Made by a program: the position numbers and the translations under genes. Under the pieces are notes generated by a model that saw only the letters and a program-made list of their open reading frames with translations, did not search any database and was not told the origin of the DNA. A stretch of 64,000 bases of DNA from Blumeriella jaapii. Taxonomy: Eukaryota; Ascomycota; Leotiomycetes; Helotiales; Drepanopezizaceae. Below are positions 21,714 through 35,486 of this stretch, in pieces; within the stretch, counting starts at the first letter, position 1; the number at the start of each line of letters is the position of its first letter. The DNA lies in contig VWND01000004.1 of the NCBI GenBank assembly GCA_009599575.1, positions 1,046,001-1,110,000 on the forward strand. The letters are read 5' to 3'.

Positions 21714-23907
21714 GCCGTTTGTAAAATTGTCGAGCTTGCGAAAAGGCCGAAAAATCGGAAATAAACGCATATCGAGCTATACGTAATCGCTAACGTTAAA
21801 ATCGATCGCGCGGCGAAATTTATTCGCATTTTTTTTTATTTTTTCGTAAGTTTATTAAAAATGCGATTTGGCGAGGTTTTAAGCGTCGTAATAGCGGCGA
21901 GCGTACGTACGAGCTTCGTTTGCGTTTAATTTGTGTAAAAAATTAAAAGAAAAAAAATATCGAGCTTTCAGTTTTAATTAATATAAAAAGTATAACCGTA
22001 TATAATTTTAAAAAATAAAAAACTATTTAGATTTTCGTAAAAAAGAATTATTTAAGCGAAATCTATTATTAAAAGAAATTCGCTTTAATCGTTTCAATAA
22101 AAGTTTACAAAAAATCGAAAGCGTTTTTGCAAATATTGGTTGTAAATTTCGATCTGACCGTCGGTTTTAAAATAAACGGCTTTCGAAAGTTTTAATTGCG
22201 TACCGAGTATTTTGTTTAATTTAAACCAGAAAATAAATTAATACTAAAAGGTACGATCGCTAATAATACTTTTTAAAAGGTCAAAATATTTGTATATATA
22301 AAATATATATAATTTGGCGAAACTTCGAACGTCGATATTTTTATAATAAAAAATCGAAATAGCTTGCTTGGAAAAGCGATTTATTATTACAAATACGTTA
22401 TCGTAATCGTGTTTATTTTTATTAAAACTGCAAAAGTCTATTATAACGTGCTTTTAAAAATGGTTAAAAAAAAAAAGCTAAAAAAAGCCGGGGCGCTTAT
22501 TTTTTAAAACAAATTTTTTTCGATAAGCGTAATAATTGCGATAATATTATTTTACGAAAGCTATTATATTTCGCTAATAATATTAGTCCGAAAGCAATTG
22601 CGTAGTTTTGCGAGCGTTAGAATAAGCGGTGGAAATCTGGTCGTGTATTTTTCGTACGAAAGCCAAACGTAAATAATCGATGTTTAAAATTATTAAACGA
22701 CCGTAATATAACAGCAGGTCGCGTTTAAATATATACGAAATATTATTATCGTCGTTTTTTTTCGCAGCGTTTTATATAGCTTTTTTTCGAAAAGCTATTA
22801 AGCTGCTAATTATGCGATTAACGTAGAAAATTTAATTAACGACGCGAAGTACGGAAAAAAAATCAGCTATTTTAACGATAAAAACAGCTGTTTCGAAAGC
22901 CGTAAAAAGTCGAAGTTTTTTAATTAAAAAGCGGTAATCGATCTGATTTGCTCGAAAAAAAGTTTGCAGGCGCTAAATGCGTTTAAAAAAGTTTTAGCGG
23001 TCGAATTCGTTAGTACGACGTATTAATACGTTAGCTAAAAAATTATGTTTATTTAATTTGTACGTAATAAAAAAGTTGTAATCGGCGAAAAGCTCGGCTT
23101 AGCGTGTTTATCGAACGTTTAAAAGTTTGAAAATCATAAAATATTTTAAAGCTTTGTAATTAATAATAATTTTAATTTAATAAACTAAATTAGCTAATTT
23201 AATACGAAAATTGCTTAGAAATTTTACAATTGCGAGCACTTTTTTTATCGTATACGACGTAATTCATCTTTGCGAAAGCTATGGTTTTGCTGAAATAAGC
23301 GATTAAAAGCTAATCGTTATTATAAAATTGCGAAAATACAAAAGCTATTACGCCGTCGAAAGCGTTCATTTTTAATATGCAAAAAAGGTTTTGCTTATAA
23401 TATTATAAAACTAATGCAATAATAAAAGCTAATATAAAAAAATCGAAACTTTTTGGATATTTAAAAATAAAATTATAAAAAACGTTAGCTTTAATTAAAT
23501 AAACTAAAGGTTTTGTAATTATATCGTAGTTTCGAATAAAACGTCGGTAAAAATTACAAAAACCAAAAAAACTTTGTATACTTTCTATAATAATAAAAAG
23601 CTTTTAATAAACGATTACGAAAACTTTTTCTGGATTTACTTTTAGATTTTTAATCGAAATAATAAAACCTAAATAACGGGTCCGAATAACGTTGAATTCA
23701 AACTTTCGAATATCGGCTTGTAATTTAGTATTAGCGAGCTTTTGAAGCATTTTGCGAACGTATATAGCGTGATTTAAAAAGTCGGACGAATAAATAAAAA
23801 TATTTTTTAAATATATAATATAAAAATCGTTTAAATAATCGAAAAAAACGTCGTTTATATAACGTTGATAAATTGCGAATTTATTAATAAAATCAAAAGG
23901 TAGCATT
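21714..23907 (-). mobile_element. A2: family A fragment, right of element D
   Basis: Continues A2 after the GCCGT duplication through the integrase, RNase H and RT regions, colinear with A1 8325-10495. The RT box reads IIYLKNIFIYSSDF, so both catalytic Asp residues are lost. It stops at ...GTAGCATT, where the A3 LTR begins. Confidence 0.87.
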
Positions 23908-24175
23908 TGTGACGATCTAATCAGTCGGAGGGCTGGGAGATCAGTCAACTGGTCGCCGTGTTTATATAATATGAAAAACGAGCCTTTGGTTTTGTAACAA
24001 AAATATTTATTTAGAATTAACAATTGCAAAAGGCAGAAATGCTAAAAGGAAAGTGTTTTATATATATAAATAGTTTCCATAATTAATAGAAAGATCTATT
24101 AGGAGATCAGGGAGCTTGCAGCTACACGTAGTTGCTGGGGTGATACGAGAGGTGGCAAAAGAATAAGTCGTTATA
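23908..24175 (-). repeat. A3 3' LTR (268 bp)
   Basis: Begins with the unmutated terminus TGTGACGATCTAATCAGTCG and ends AAGTCGTTATA. It has only one copy of the 28-bp unit that is duplicated in A1. Confidence 0.92.
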
Positions 24176-24179
24176 TTAT

Positions 24180-27100
24180 TCCTCCGTCCGAAAAAAGCGC
24201 GCTCTCGAACTTTTATTTATTAATACGTCGTTATTTAAATAATTATACGAATTTAAACTTTCGGAATACGCTTTCAGCTAATTTATAAGTTTTGCAAAAG
24301 GACCGGGAAGCTTTTTATGCGTTAAATAAAAGTCGCGCATTTTCAAAAAAGCATATATAAAATTAAACGCGGAGTATTACGTAAAATTTTCATTTAAATT
24401 TATTTAAAAAGCTTTGTATTAAAGGGTTTTCCGCTGTATTCGATAGGCGATTAATTTTTTAATTTCGTATTTAAGCTTACTAATTATATTAATAAATTCA
24501 AAAGCTAAATTAATTTGATCTAAAAGCGCGTCGTTAGCTATTTTACGCAGTCGATTAGCGTAAAAAACTAGGTGTACGTTTATAATATTAGAAAAGTTTA
24601 GCTTAAAAGCGTTGTCGAAAATTTTGGTTATAATTTTAAAAGGGCCGTTTGTAAAATTGTCGAGCTTGCGAAAAGACCGGAAGATCGGAAATAAACGCAT
24701 GTCGAATTACACGTAATTATTAACGTTAAAATCGATCGCGCGGCGAAATTTATTCGCATTTTTTTTTATTTTATCGTAGGCTTATTAAAAATGCGATTTG
24801 GCGAGGTTTTAAGCGTCGTAATAGCGGCGAGCGTACGTACGAGCTTCGTTTGCGTTTAGCTTATATAAAAGATTAAAAAAAAGAAAAGTATCGAGCTTCC
24901 AGTTTTAATTAATATAAAAAGTATAATCGTATATAGTTTCAAAAAATAAAAAGCTATTTAGATTTTCGTAAAAAAGAATTATTTAAGCGAAATCTATTAT
25001 TAAAAAAAATTCGTTTAATCGTTTTAATAAAAATTTACAAAGGGTCGAAAACGTTTTTATAAGTATTGGTTGTAAATTTCGGTCTGACCGTCGGTTTCAA
25101 AATAAGCGGCTGTCGAAAGTTTTAATTGCGTATCGAATATTTTATTTAATTCAAATTAAAAAATAAATTAATACTAAAAGTTACGATCGCTAATAATACT
25201 TTTTAAAAAGCTAAAATACCTGTATATATAAAATATATACAATTTAGCGAAGTTTCGAGCGTCGATATTTTTATAATAGAAAATCGAAATAGCGTATTTG
25301 GAAAAGCGATTTATTACTACGAATACGTTATCGTAATCGTATTTGTTTTTATTAAAGCTGCAAAAGTTTATTATAACGTATTTTTAAAAATGGTCAGAAA
25401 CAAAAAAAAATTAAAAAAAGCCGAAGCGTTTATTTTTTAAAATAAAACTTTTTCGATAAGCGTAATAATTGCGACAGTATTGTTTTACGAAAGCTGTTAT
25501 TTTTCGCTAATAATATTGGTTCGAAAGCAATTGCGTAGTTTTGCGAGCGCTGAAATAAACGGTAGAAATTTAATTATATATTTTTCGTATAAAAGCCAAA
25601 CGAAAATAATCGACGTTTAAAATTATTAAGCGATCGTAATATAACAGCAAATCGCTTTTAAATATATACGAAATATTATTATCGTTGTTTTTTTTCGTAG
25701 CGTTTCGTATAGCTTTTTTTCGGAAAGCTATTAAATTGCTAATTGTACGATTAGCGTGAAAAAACTGGTTAACGATACGAAATACGAAAAAAAAATCAGT
25801 TATTTCAACGATAAAAACAATTGTTTCGAAAGCCGTGGAAAATCGCAGTTTTTTAATTAAAAAGCGATAATCGATTTAATTAGTTCGAAAAAATGTTTGC
25901 AAGCGTTAAATACGTTTAAAAAAGTTTTAGCGGTCGAATTTGCTTATACGACGTATTAATACGTTAGCCAAAAGATTGTGTTTATTTGGTTTATACGTAA
26001 TAAAAAAGTTGTAATCGGCGAAAAGCTCGGTTTAGCGTGTTTATCGAGCGTTTAAAAATTTAAAAGTTATAAAATACTTTAAAGTTTTATAATTAATAAT
26101 AATTTTAATTTAATAAATTAAGCTAATTAATTTAATACGAAAGTTGCTTAAAAATTTCACGATTGCGAGCATTTTTTTATCGTATACGACGTAGTTTAGC
26201 TTTGCGAAAGCTATGGTTTTGCTGAAGTAAACGATTAAAAGCCAATCGTCGTTATAAAATTGCGAAAGCATAAAAGTTATTACGCCGTCGGAAGCGTTAG
26301 CTTTTAATATGCAGAAAAGGTTTTGCCTGTAATATTATAAAACTGGTATAATAATAAAAGCTAATATAAAAAGGTCGAAACTTTTTTAATATTTAAAAAT
26401 GAAATTGTAAAAAACGTTAGCTTTGGTTAAATAGACCAAAAGCTTTGCAATTATACCGTAGTTTCGAATAAAACGTCGGTAAAAATTACAAAAACCAAAA
26501 AAGCTTTATATATTTTTTATAATAATAGAAGGCTTTTAATAAGCGATTACGAAGATTTTTTTTGGATTTATTTTTAAGCTTTTAATAAAAATAATAAAAC
26601 TTAAATAACGGGTCCGAGTAACGTTGAATTCAGATTTTCGAATATCGGCTTGTAATTCAGCGTTAGCGAGTTTTTAAAATATTTTGCGAACGTATATAAC
26701 GTGTTTTAAAAAATCGAACGAATAAATAAAAATATTATTTAGATATATAATACAAAAATCGTTTAAATAATCGAAAAAAACGTCGTTTATATAACGTTGA
26801 TAAGTTGCGGATTTATTAATAAAATTAAAAAATAGTATTTTGCATTTATAAGCGCCGTAACGCGTACGAAACGTCGTTAGTTTTTTATTAGCGGGGTTTA
26901 TTCGAATTTTATAAAAAGCTTGACGAATATTAAGCTTCGTAAAAATTCGTGCTTTCGAAAAACGAGCAAAGGTTTTATCGATAAAAAGAAAAAAATAGCG
27001 ATTTTTACGAATTATATTATTAAAAATTCGATAATCGATATAAAAACGTAATAAACCGTCGGGTTTTTTAACGAAAAATATTAAAACAGCGAAAAGGGCG

Positions 27101-27725
27101 GTGAAAAGTTCGATAAAACTTTTGTTAAAATTATTTTACAAATAAATTTTAATAATTTCGAATTTTAAAATCGATATTTTATATAAAAAAGTGTATTTTA
27201 GCTTTTTTTTATTTATAATAAGCTCGATTTTATAATCGTAAGGCCGGTAAAAAGCTAGCTCGTTATTAGCGGCCTTAGAAAACACGTATTCGAGGTTTTT
27301 ATATTTCGAAGGAAAAAATTCGAAAAAAGGTTTATTCGAAGTTAGCTTTGCTAAGCTGGTTAAAAAAGTCGAAATCGATATTTTATTGGTTTTAAAACGT
27401 TCGAAAAAACTGTAAAATTAGGATTTAAAAAAAGTATTATACGTAAAGTCGTTTAATATTTTGTCGATTTCGTATAAAAAGATTGAAAATATTTTAACTG
27501 CTTTTTTTTTGAAAATCAGCTTAAAAACGTATATAATAATTTGGCAAATGGAAATTAAATAAATAATAGGTTAAAAGATTCGTTTTCGAATTGGTCGTTT
27601 AAAAAGTTTAAAAAATGGCTTGTTTAAATTATCGATTATATTAAGCTAAAAGGCTATCGCGGCGAAAGCTTTTTTTCGGTTTTTAATATAATTGTTTTTC
27701 GTAAAACGAAAAAGCTGTTTTAACG

Positions 27726-27759
<34 letters not shown>

Positions 27760-28128
27760 ATAAAAGAAAAATCGGCAGCCTGGAAAAATAATATAATTTT
27801 TTATATTATTTCATTAGCGTCGCTATCGAAATTGATACCGCGAATGAAATTCGATTTTTTCGCGCTTCGCATAACGTCGTAGATTTGTTATAATTGGTTA
27901 AGATTTTTGTTACGTTTTACAGCGTCGTTTTAATAGCGAAATTAAATTTTTCGGAAATGCAAATAAAAAACTTTAATATAACGAGCGTAAAAGGCTGTGG
28001 AAGGATAAAACTTCGGCTAATAAAACTTGCGTTTATTATAATTTAGTAAAATTTGATATTCGGCCAACCAAGCTTTTTCTAAAATTATATTATGATTTCC
28101 GAAATTGATAATTAAAAAAAAGTAAACG
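24180..28128 (-). pseudogene. A3 pol remnant
   Basis: Minus-strand integrase C-terminus at 24700-24419 reads FRSFRKLDNFTNGPFKIITK followed by VHLVFYANRLRKIANDALLD, the best preserved example of this part. The rest of the integrase, RNase H and RT follow to the right, colinear with A1, and the protease end is interrupted by B1 at AAACG (28124-28128), resuming at 35492. Stops of the CAA/CAG-to-TAA/TAG and TGG-to-TAA kind are frequent. Confidence 0.82.
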
Positions 28129-28542
28129 TGTCAGGAACCAACATCACGTGTATAAGTCAGGTGATCCGCCAAAACCCTCTGCCTCCTACCAACCCTCGAA
28201 TAATACTTTCTGCGGATAGGCCGTAAAGGCCGGATAATATTATAAGGGCTGAAAATAATATTTAGATAAAACATTCTATAGAAGTGATTGCTAAAAAACC
28301 AGTTATTAAAATTATATTAAAAAAGATAAAAAAAGATCGGAATAAGGGCTGGAAAAGCATATTAAATAAAACTCGCCTGATTTCCTGGGAAATATTCTTC
28401 TCGAAAGCTCCACCCCTCCTTTTGTACTTATACACGTTTTTTATTAGAAATGTAAAAAGTAAAAATCAGTCTGACTATTAATCCAATCTTACCTGAGCTT
28501 TATTATTTAAATTAATATTTCCCTGCTTTTTTAATTTTTATA
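28129..28542 (+). repeat. B1 5' LTR (414 bp)
   Basis: Begins TGTCAGGAACCAACATCACG and ends TTTAATTTTTATA. The 5' end keeps its original bases while the 3' end is mutated, the reverse of the partner LTR, so together they reveal the ancestral termini. Confidence 0.94.
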
Positions 28543-28739
28543 TTTTAATCTTTTTATCTACCGGAACGGCAGTTCGATATTATTAAAACAATCTTTTATT
28601 ATATTATTATATTTACATCGTTATTATCGATATTATAGCTTTTCGCACTCGCAAAAAACAGACATTTCCAGCTATTTAAAAAAACCCAGCATTTTCGGCT
28701 GCTTAAAAAAACCCCGTACTATCGTTTCTTCTGACGTTA

Positions 28740-30200
28740 TCAGCTTTATTAAAAATCGAAAATACCCTACCATTAAAGCGCGACGACTTCCCAACTTTTT
28801 TTATCGAAAAAATTATTAAAAAAAGCCACGCTTAAAACGATTCGGAAAAACCTTCCACCGAAACTCTGATTTATTTAGCTAATAAACGAATCCGCGCCGA
28901 ACAAAAAAAAAACGATAAACGTAAAAAAATAAAAAAAATACAAATTAAAATAAAACAGAAAAAAACTAAAAAAAAAAGCTACGAAACAATTAAAAAACTC
29001 GAAAAAACTAAAAAACGCCGAAACGAATTCCGAAAAAAAATTAAACAATTCCAACGAAAACTCGACGCTTTCGAAAATATCGAAAAAAAGGTTTTTATAT
29101 TTTTTAACACCGTCCTAATTAAAAAAAAACAAAAAATAATTTAAGCCGGCGATTATTATAAAATATTTTCGAAGCATTACGATAACAATACTTATTAAAA
29201 ACGATCTAGCATTTTTTTTAAGCATATTATATCTTTTGTAAAAAACATAACGAATTCGAGCCGAAAAGCATTAAAAATAAAAAACTTTTTAATATATCGA
29301 AGAAAAAATATTAAAAAAGCTTAATTTTTTATTCGGCGTGTAAAGCGAAGTTTCCGCCAAAATAAAAAAGTAATATTCTATATTAATTAAAAGAAAATTA
29401 ACGCTTGTATTTTAGCTTTCGACGATAAAATAAAAAAAAAATAAACCGGATATAAACGACGTTTTACGAATATTCGAATTATATAAAACGATTTCAAAAA
29501 ATAAATATTAAACTTTTTAATAAATGCGGAAAATCGAAAAATCGCGGCTTCGAATTTATACGATAAAACGAAACAAAAAAAATATAAATTAATTAACGAT
29601 TTCGTTGTTTATTTAAATAACTTCGAATAACAATTGCAAATAACAAACGATGCGATTAAAAAAAAAATGTTTTTCGCAAAACTCCGATTTATTTTTCGAA
29701 AAAAAATTATTAAACGAAGCAATATTGCAATTACAAATTCGTACGAAAAATTAATATTAATCGCTCGTCGTATCGAAAATGCTAATAAAATCATTAGCGA
29801 CGAAACGAAAAACAATAAACGACGAAACGAACGCAAAAAAAAAAAAAAAAAAAAAAAAAAATTATATTTACGATTAAAACTCAAAAGCTAAAATAAATAT
29901 ATATCGTTCTCGATTCGAAAATACGTTATAAAAAAAAAAACGAAAGCGAGAAAACGACAATTCTAACAAAATCTTTTAAAATCTTAAAACTTCTAACGAC
30001 TTTTTTTACTTTTCGAAATGCAATCGCTGTCAAAAAAAAAAGCATCGTATAATTAATTATTTAAAAATCGAATATTATAAATGCAACAAAAAAAAATATA
30101 TAATTTTAAATTGTTTCGAAGCTAATAAATTTAAAAATTCGGAAAAAGCTTCCGCTCGATTTTAATTTCGTCGCTGCTAATAAAATCGAACGAAAAAAAA
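28740..30200 (+). pseudogene. B1 gag remnant with two degenerate zinc knuckles
   Basis: A Lys/Glu-rich gag region is followed near 30010-30130 by two adjacent CCHC-like knuckles: CNRCQKKKHRIINY (last Cys now Tyr) and YKCNKKKYIILNC (His now Tyr). Cys-to-Tyr and His-to-Tyr are the expected results of G-to-A and C-to-T changes. Many in-frame stops are present upstream. Confidence 0.75.
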
Positions 30201-30239
30201 AAGTAAAAAATAATAATTTTAATCGAAATTAAAAAAGCC

Positions 30240-33200
30240 AAAAGCGAAATTCGTACGAAACGAACTTTTATCGATTGCGGCGCGGAAAAAAACTGCGTAA
30301 CTTAAAAGTTATTAGTTAAATATAAATAAAAACCAATTTAAAAACGTATTAATTTATTTACGATTAAAAAAAAAAAAATAATTATTTACGATACGCATAC
30401 GCAATTTATTCGCGCTATTAATAATTATAAAACAATTAAAAAAATACAAAACGATTTCGTAGCTTGCGATATAAATATTTTAAAAGTTTTATTTATTTTA
30501 AAAATTTTTTAATTGCGAAATATCGACCCTGTTATAAATTTCCGAGCTAAATCGTAGCGATATCTAATCGAACGCTTATAACTTAATCTCGTTATAATTA
30601 AACGTTTTAAAAAAAAATCTAAGAAAAAGCAAGCGTTTTGTATCGTTTTAAAAAAAGCTATTAAAAAACAATATTAATTACTTTTTAAATACGACGACTA
30701 CGCCGACGTATTCGACGATACCGCCGCGGTTACTCTAGCTTTTTATTATTTTATAAAACATCGAATAAATCTCGCGGAAAAAAAAAACCCTTTTTAAAAA
30801 CCAATTTACTTTTTGTCGAAATCTAAACTCACCGAATTACGCGAATATTTCGATTCGAACTTAAAAAAAAGCTGAATAAAAAAGTTTATTAGCCCTGCCG
30901 GCGCACCGGTAATATTTATACCGAAAAAAAACGAAAATTTATAATTATACGTCGATTATAAGAGTCTAAACGCAATTACGGTTAAAAATCGAACTTTCTT
31001 ATCTTTTATAAGCGAAACTTTGAATCGTTTAAAAAAAGCTAAAATATTTACTAAGCTAAATCTTATTTAAGCGTACCACCGCTTTCGAATAAAAAAAAAA
31101 AATAAATAAAAAACTGCGTTTCGCATTCGTTACGAACACTTCGAATATTACGTATTACTCTTCGGCTTTTCGAACGCACTAGCAATTTTTTAAGCGTATA
31201 TTAATCAAGCTTTAATCGGTTTAATAAATATTACGTATATAATTTACTTCGACGATATTTTAATATTTTTCGAAAACCCCGACGATTATATAAACGCGAT
31301 AAAAAAAGTTTTCGAAAAACTTTGTATTAACAAACTTTACGAAAATCTGAAAAAATATATTTTCGATACGAATACGATTAAATTTCTAAGCTTCGTCGTT
31401 ACTTTTACGAGAATTAAAATAAACTTAAGAAAAATAAATAATATTCGAAAATGGCTTTTTTTTATTACGTAGCGAAATATTTAAATGTTTTTAAGTTTTA
31501 TCAACTTTTATAAACGTTTTATTAAAAACTACGTTAAATTTTGCCGATTTATTACAAATCTTTTAAAAAAAATGCAACGAAAAAAAATATCGGACCTTTT
31601 TCGTTTTTTATTCGAAGCGAAGCTCGCTTTTTTATTTTTAAAAAAAAAGTTTTGCTAAGCATCGATTTTACGTTATTTCGACCCTCGATTAAAAATCCAA
31701 ATCGAAACAAACGCTTCGAAATTCGTTATAAACGGAATATTATTTTAATTATTCGAAAAAAATACGAAAGCACGTTAGCATTTTATCGTATATTATTCGA
31801 AAAAGCTTTTTTTTATAAAACAAAAATACGAAGTTCACGACGCTAAGCTAATAGCTATAATTTACGCTTTCAAATAATAAAACTAATATTTACGTAGCGC
31901 TTCCGACGTTATTATTATGCGTACAAATTATTATAATCTGAAATACTTTTTTACGAAAAAACGTTTAAACGGACGCTAAGCGAGATGGGCCGACGAGCTA
32001 GCTAAATACGATTTTACAATCGAATATAAAACAAAAGTTTTTAACCCGACGAATAGTCTTTTCCGCCGGCCAAATTTAAAAAAAGATTTAAAAAAAAATA
32101 ACGAGCAGCTGTTTACGCTGCATCGTAAGCTAAAACTAATTTATTTAAAAAATTTTAAAGTATTTTCCGTAATAAAAATACGCTTAAAATCGAGGCATAA
32201 ATCATTTCGCGCCGATAAATATTCGAAGCTTTTATTAACGGAATTAAAAAATAAAAAGCAAGCGAAAAAAAGCCAAATAAAAAGCTTTTTCGCCGGATTA
32301 TTTTTTGCTAATATTATTAATTGCAAATAATATATATTACGAAACGTAGCCGTTATATTGCTATAATCCGAAACGGTTAATAACGAATTAGCAAAACCGA
32401 TTTATAAGACTATTTTTAAATTGCAAAAATCTGATTTTTTTGTATTACAAAAAACGTACGAATCGGCTTCGCAAAACAATCGAGCCGGGTCCGAAAAATA
32501 TTGGCGTATAAGCTAAAATAAATTACTACGTTATAAAAAACGTACGTATATTTCGAATAAAAGCGCTATTAAAAGCGAAATATTAAAAATTAATTACGAC
32601 GATCCGACCGCCGGCTATTAAAGCTTTCGGCGAACGCTAAAACTGGTCGAAAAAAAGTATTTCTGGCCTGATTTACGAAGCGACGTAAAGCGTTACGTTA
32701 ATACGTATAGAAAATGCTAAAAAAGCAAATCTAGAAAGCACCGATTTTATAACGAATTAACTTTTTTTTCGATTTTTACGAAACTTTAGAAAAAAATAAC
32801 TATAAACTTTATTACAGGTTTATTTTTTAGCAAAAAACGAAATCGTATTTACGATTCGATATTTGTTATAATAAACCGATATACGAAGCTATCGAAATAT
32901 ATACCGATATAAAAAACGATTTTAATTTTAAATTTGGCTAAAATATTTATACAACACGTTTATAAAGATTTTGGCTGTTTTAAAAAGATTATTACAAACA
33001 AAAGGTCAGTTTTTATTAATAAATTCTGGTTTTTAATAATATTTTATTTATAAATACGACGTCGATTAAATACCGCTTTCCATTTTTAAACCGATAGCCA
33101 AACGAAAGTTAAAATCAAATTTTAAAATTTTATTTTCGCACGTACTGCGATTATCGACAAAACGATTAGGCTACGAAGCTTGCTTTAGCCGAGTTTACGT

Positions 33201-33860
33201 ATAATAATTCGATATACGCTTTTACGGGTTTTATTTTTTTTCGCATATTATACGGCTTTTATTTAAAACTTGGCAGCAACGTCGAAAGCGACGTTGTAAA
33301 AAAAAAGATACCGTTAGCGGAAAAGCGAATTAAAATATTATAAAAAAAAAAAAAATATTTAATAAAAAGCTAAAAAAAGCCAACGCGAATTATAAAAGAT
33401 TTTACAACGCTAAATACAAAAAGATTAGATTTTAAATAAGCGATAAAATATTATTATCGATTAAAAATCTTCGATAGCTGCGATTTTTTCGAAAGCTTTC
33501 AGATAAATATCTAAAACTTTTCAAAATCAAATAAATTATATATAAGCACGGCCAAGCTTATTAATTCGAGCTTTTTTTTTAATATCGTATTTACGATATT
33601 TTCCACGTTTTTTTATTAAAATCTTGGCAAAATCGGAACGATACCGAACCGAAAAATAATATAATAAAATTTTAAAAACCCGAAAAATACGAAATTAAAT
33701 TAATACAAATTCACAAAAATATAAAAAAAGGCCGATATTATTTAATATAATAAAAAAATTATTTATTAAGCGAAGATTCGTAAAAGCCAGAAAACCATTT
33801 TACAAACGCAAAAAAAATTGTAAAAAAATATTTAAAAAATACGATAAATAATAGCAACGA
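30240..33860 (+). pseudogene. B1 pol remnant with C-terminal chromodomain
   Basis: The protease motif FIDCGAEKN is near 30258. The RT is at about 30880-31330 with [30 protein letters not shown] and IFTKLNL; its catalytic box YFDDILIFF (about 31245) still has both Asp residues. RNase H is at about 31560-31960 (IQIETNASKFVINGILF). The integrase at about 32600-33600 includes KKYFWPDLRSDVKRYV, VIINRYTKLSKYIPI (catalytic Asp now Asn) and KDFGCFKKIITNK. The chromodomain at about 33685-33860 reads EKYEIKLIQIHKNIKKGRYY, then LSEDS-stop-KPE, where the stops stand at expected Trp codons (TGG to TAA). It is classed as a chromovirus and is not functional. Confidence 0.9.
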
Positions 33861-34199
33861 AGCAATAACGAATACGCGCCGTAAAAGCAAAAAAAAAGAA
33901 ATAAAAACATTTAAAAAATCTTAAAACCGCCGTTAAATCAATTTATTTTTATCGTTATTTTTTTTTTTATTATTATCGCTATTTTTTTCAAACTTAAAAG
34001 CAGCAGCAAGCTAAAAAAAATTAATATCAGACGAATTCGCAAAATATTCGATTTATTTTAGTTAAAGCTTTTACGATAGCCGTAATCGAATGCTAAATTG
34101 CAATTACGATATTTCGTAGAAATTCAAAATTTAATTTAATTAGTCAGAATAAATCCGAGCGACGTTTTCGAAACGTCGAAAAATACGTTTTATATTAGC

Positions 34200-34990
34200 G
34201 TCGTTAAAAAAAAAAGCCGGCGCAGCTAAAGCTTTCAAAACAGCAGCAGCCGCCAAACCGGCAAAAACGGACGTAATAACAACGGCGGCAGTTCGAGCCG
34301 CGGCGCGATTCGCACGATCTCCGACTATTATAAAAACCGAAGCGTTATTTTTTTTTAAACGATTTATATAAGCGTCGTAAATAATAAAATCGATAAAAGT
34401 TTTAGCAAAAGTTTTGGCTTCGGCAGCAAAAAAAAAAAAAGCGGCAACGGCGATAATAATATCGAAACGATTTATAAAATCGTTAAGACCCGCGAAAAAT
34501 ATTTGCGCTTCGGTAGCGCGTGCGATAAAAACTTATAGCTAATTAAAAGCGAATTCGAATAAAAATTTAAAAGATTTACAAAAAAACATTAAATATGCGA
34601 AACTTTGCAGCGGTTGCATTTTACGCTAAAAAATTCGAAAACGCAAAAAAGCAAAAAGTCCGCTGTAATACTTTCGCGTAAAATCAGGCGAGCGCATCGA
34701 AAGCAAATAAAAATCAAAAGCATTTTAAAAATTCGCGGCGAACGCGGCGAAAAACAATCGATTAAAATAAAAAAAAGCTGACGAAAAAATAAAAATAAAA
34801 AAAATAAAAAAAAAATTAAACAGAAAAATAGCGGCCATTTTAAAAAAAAAGACTTTTTCAAACGAAAATGCGAACGCTACCGAAAACAAAAAAAACAAAA
34901 CAGCAAAACAATTATAATTCACGACCAAAAGCGGACGAAACAGCTATAATTCACAACCGAAAACGAAAAAAACCGTACGTTATTTCGAAA
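34200..34990 (+). pseudogene. Additional open frame between B1 integrase and 3' LTR, function unknown
   Basis: Starting near 34215, one frame stays coding-like for roughly 250 codons. It begins Ala-rich (FKTAAAAKPAKTDVITTAAV), contains a CxxC pair (LCSGCILR) and becomes Lys-rich (KSGERIESK). The only stops are TAA codons explicable as mutated CAA/CAG. Restoring E from K and M from I by RIP logic would make it more acidic, but no family is recognised. It could be an extra retroelement ORF, a captured host gene, or chance in a GC-rich patch. Confidence 0.5.
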
Positions 34991-35072
34991 GCGTAACGCA
35001 CGCCATATACGAAAGCATACGCACAAAAAAATCAATCGCTTTTAAAAACCAAAAACCTAGAAAAAAAAATAA

Positions 35073-35486
35073 TATTAAAAACCAATATTACGTATATAAG
35101 TTAAATAATCCGCCAAAATCCTTTGTTTTTTATCAACTTTCGAATAATACTTTCTGCGGATAGGCCGTAGGGGCCGGATAATATTATAAAAGCTGAAAAT
35201 AATATTTAAGTAAAATATTTTATAAAAATAATTGCTAAAAAACCAGTTATTAAAATTATATTAAAAAAAATAAAAAAAGATCGGAATAAGGGCTGGAAAA
35301 GCATACTAAATGGGGCTCGCCTAGTTTCCTGAGAAATACTTTTCTCGAGGGCTCCACCCCTCCTTTTGTACTTATACACGCCTTCTACTAGAGATATAAA
35401 AGGTAGAAATCAGTCTGACTATCAACCCAACCTTATCTAAGCTCTATTATCTGAACTAGTGTTTCCCTGCCTTTTCAATCCTTACA
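35073..35486 (+). repeat. B1 3' LTR (414 bp)
   Basis: Begins TATTAAAAACC and ends TTTTCAATCCTTACA. Its differences from the 5' LTR are mainly C/T and G/A. An A-rich tract (AGAAAAAAAAATAA) just before it is the likely polypurine tract. Confidence 0.94.

Larger units (their letters stand above)
28129..35486 (+). mobile_element. B1: full-length chromodomain gypsy retrotransposon nested in A3
   Basis: A 7358-bp element with two 414-bp LTRs and 5-bp target duplication AAACG (28124-28128 and 35487-35491). The LTR ends are TGTCAGGAACC and CCTTACA. The order is gag with two zinc knuckles, protease, RT, RNase H, integrase, chromodomain, then about 1.2 kb holding another open frame, an A-rich polypurine-like tract and the 3' LTR. 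A family B remnant in opposite orientation is at 7145-7540 and 14006-14121. Confidence 0.95.
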
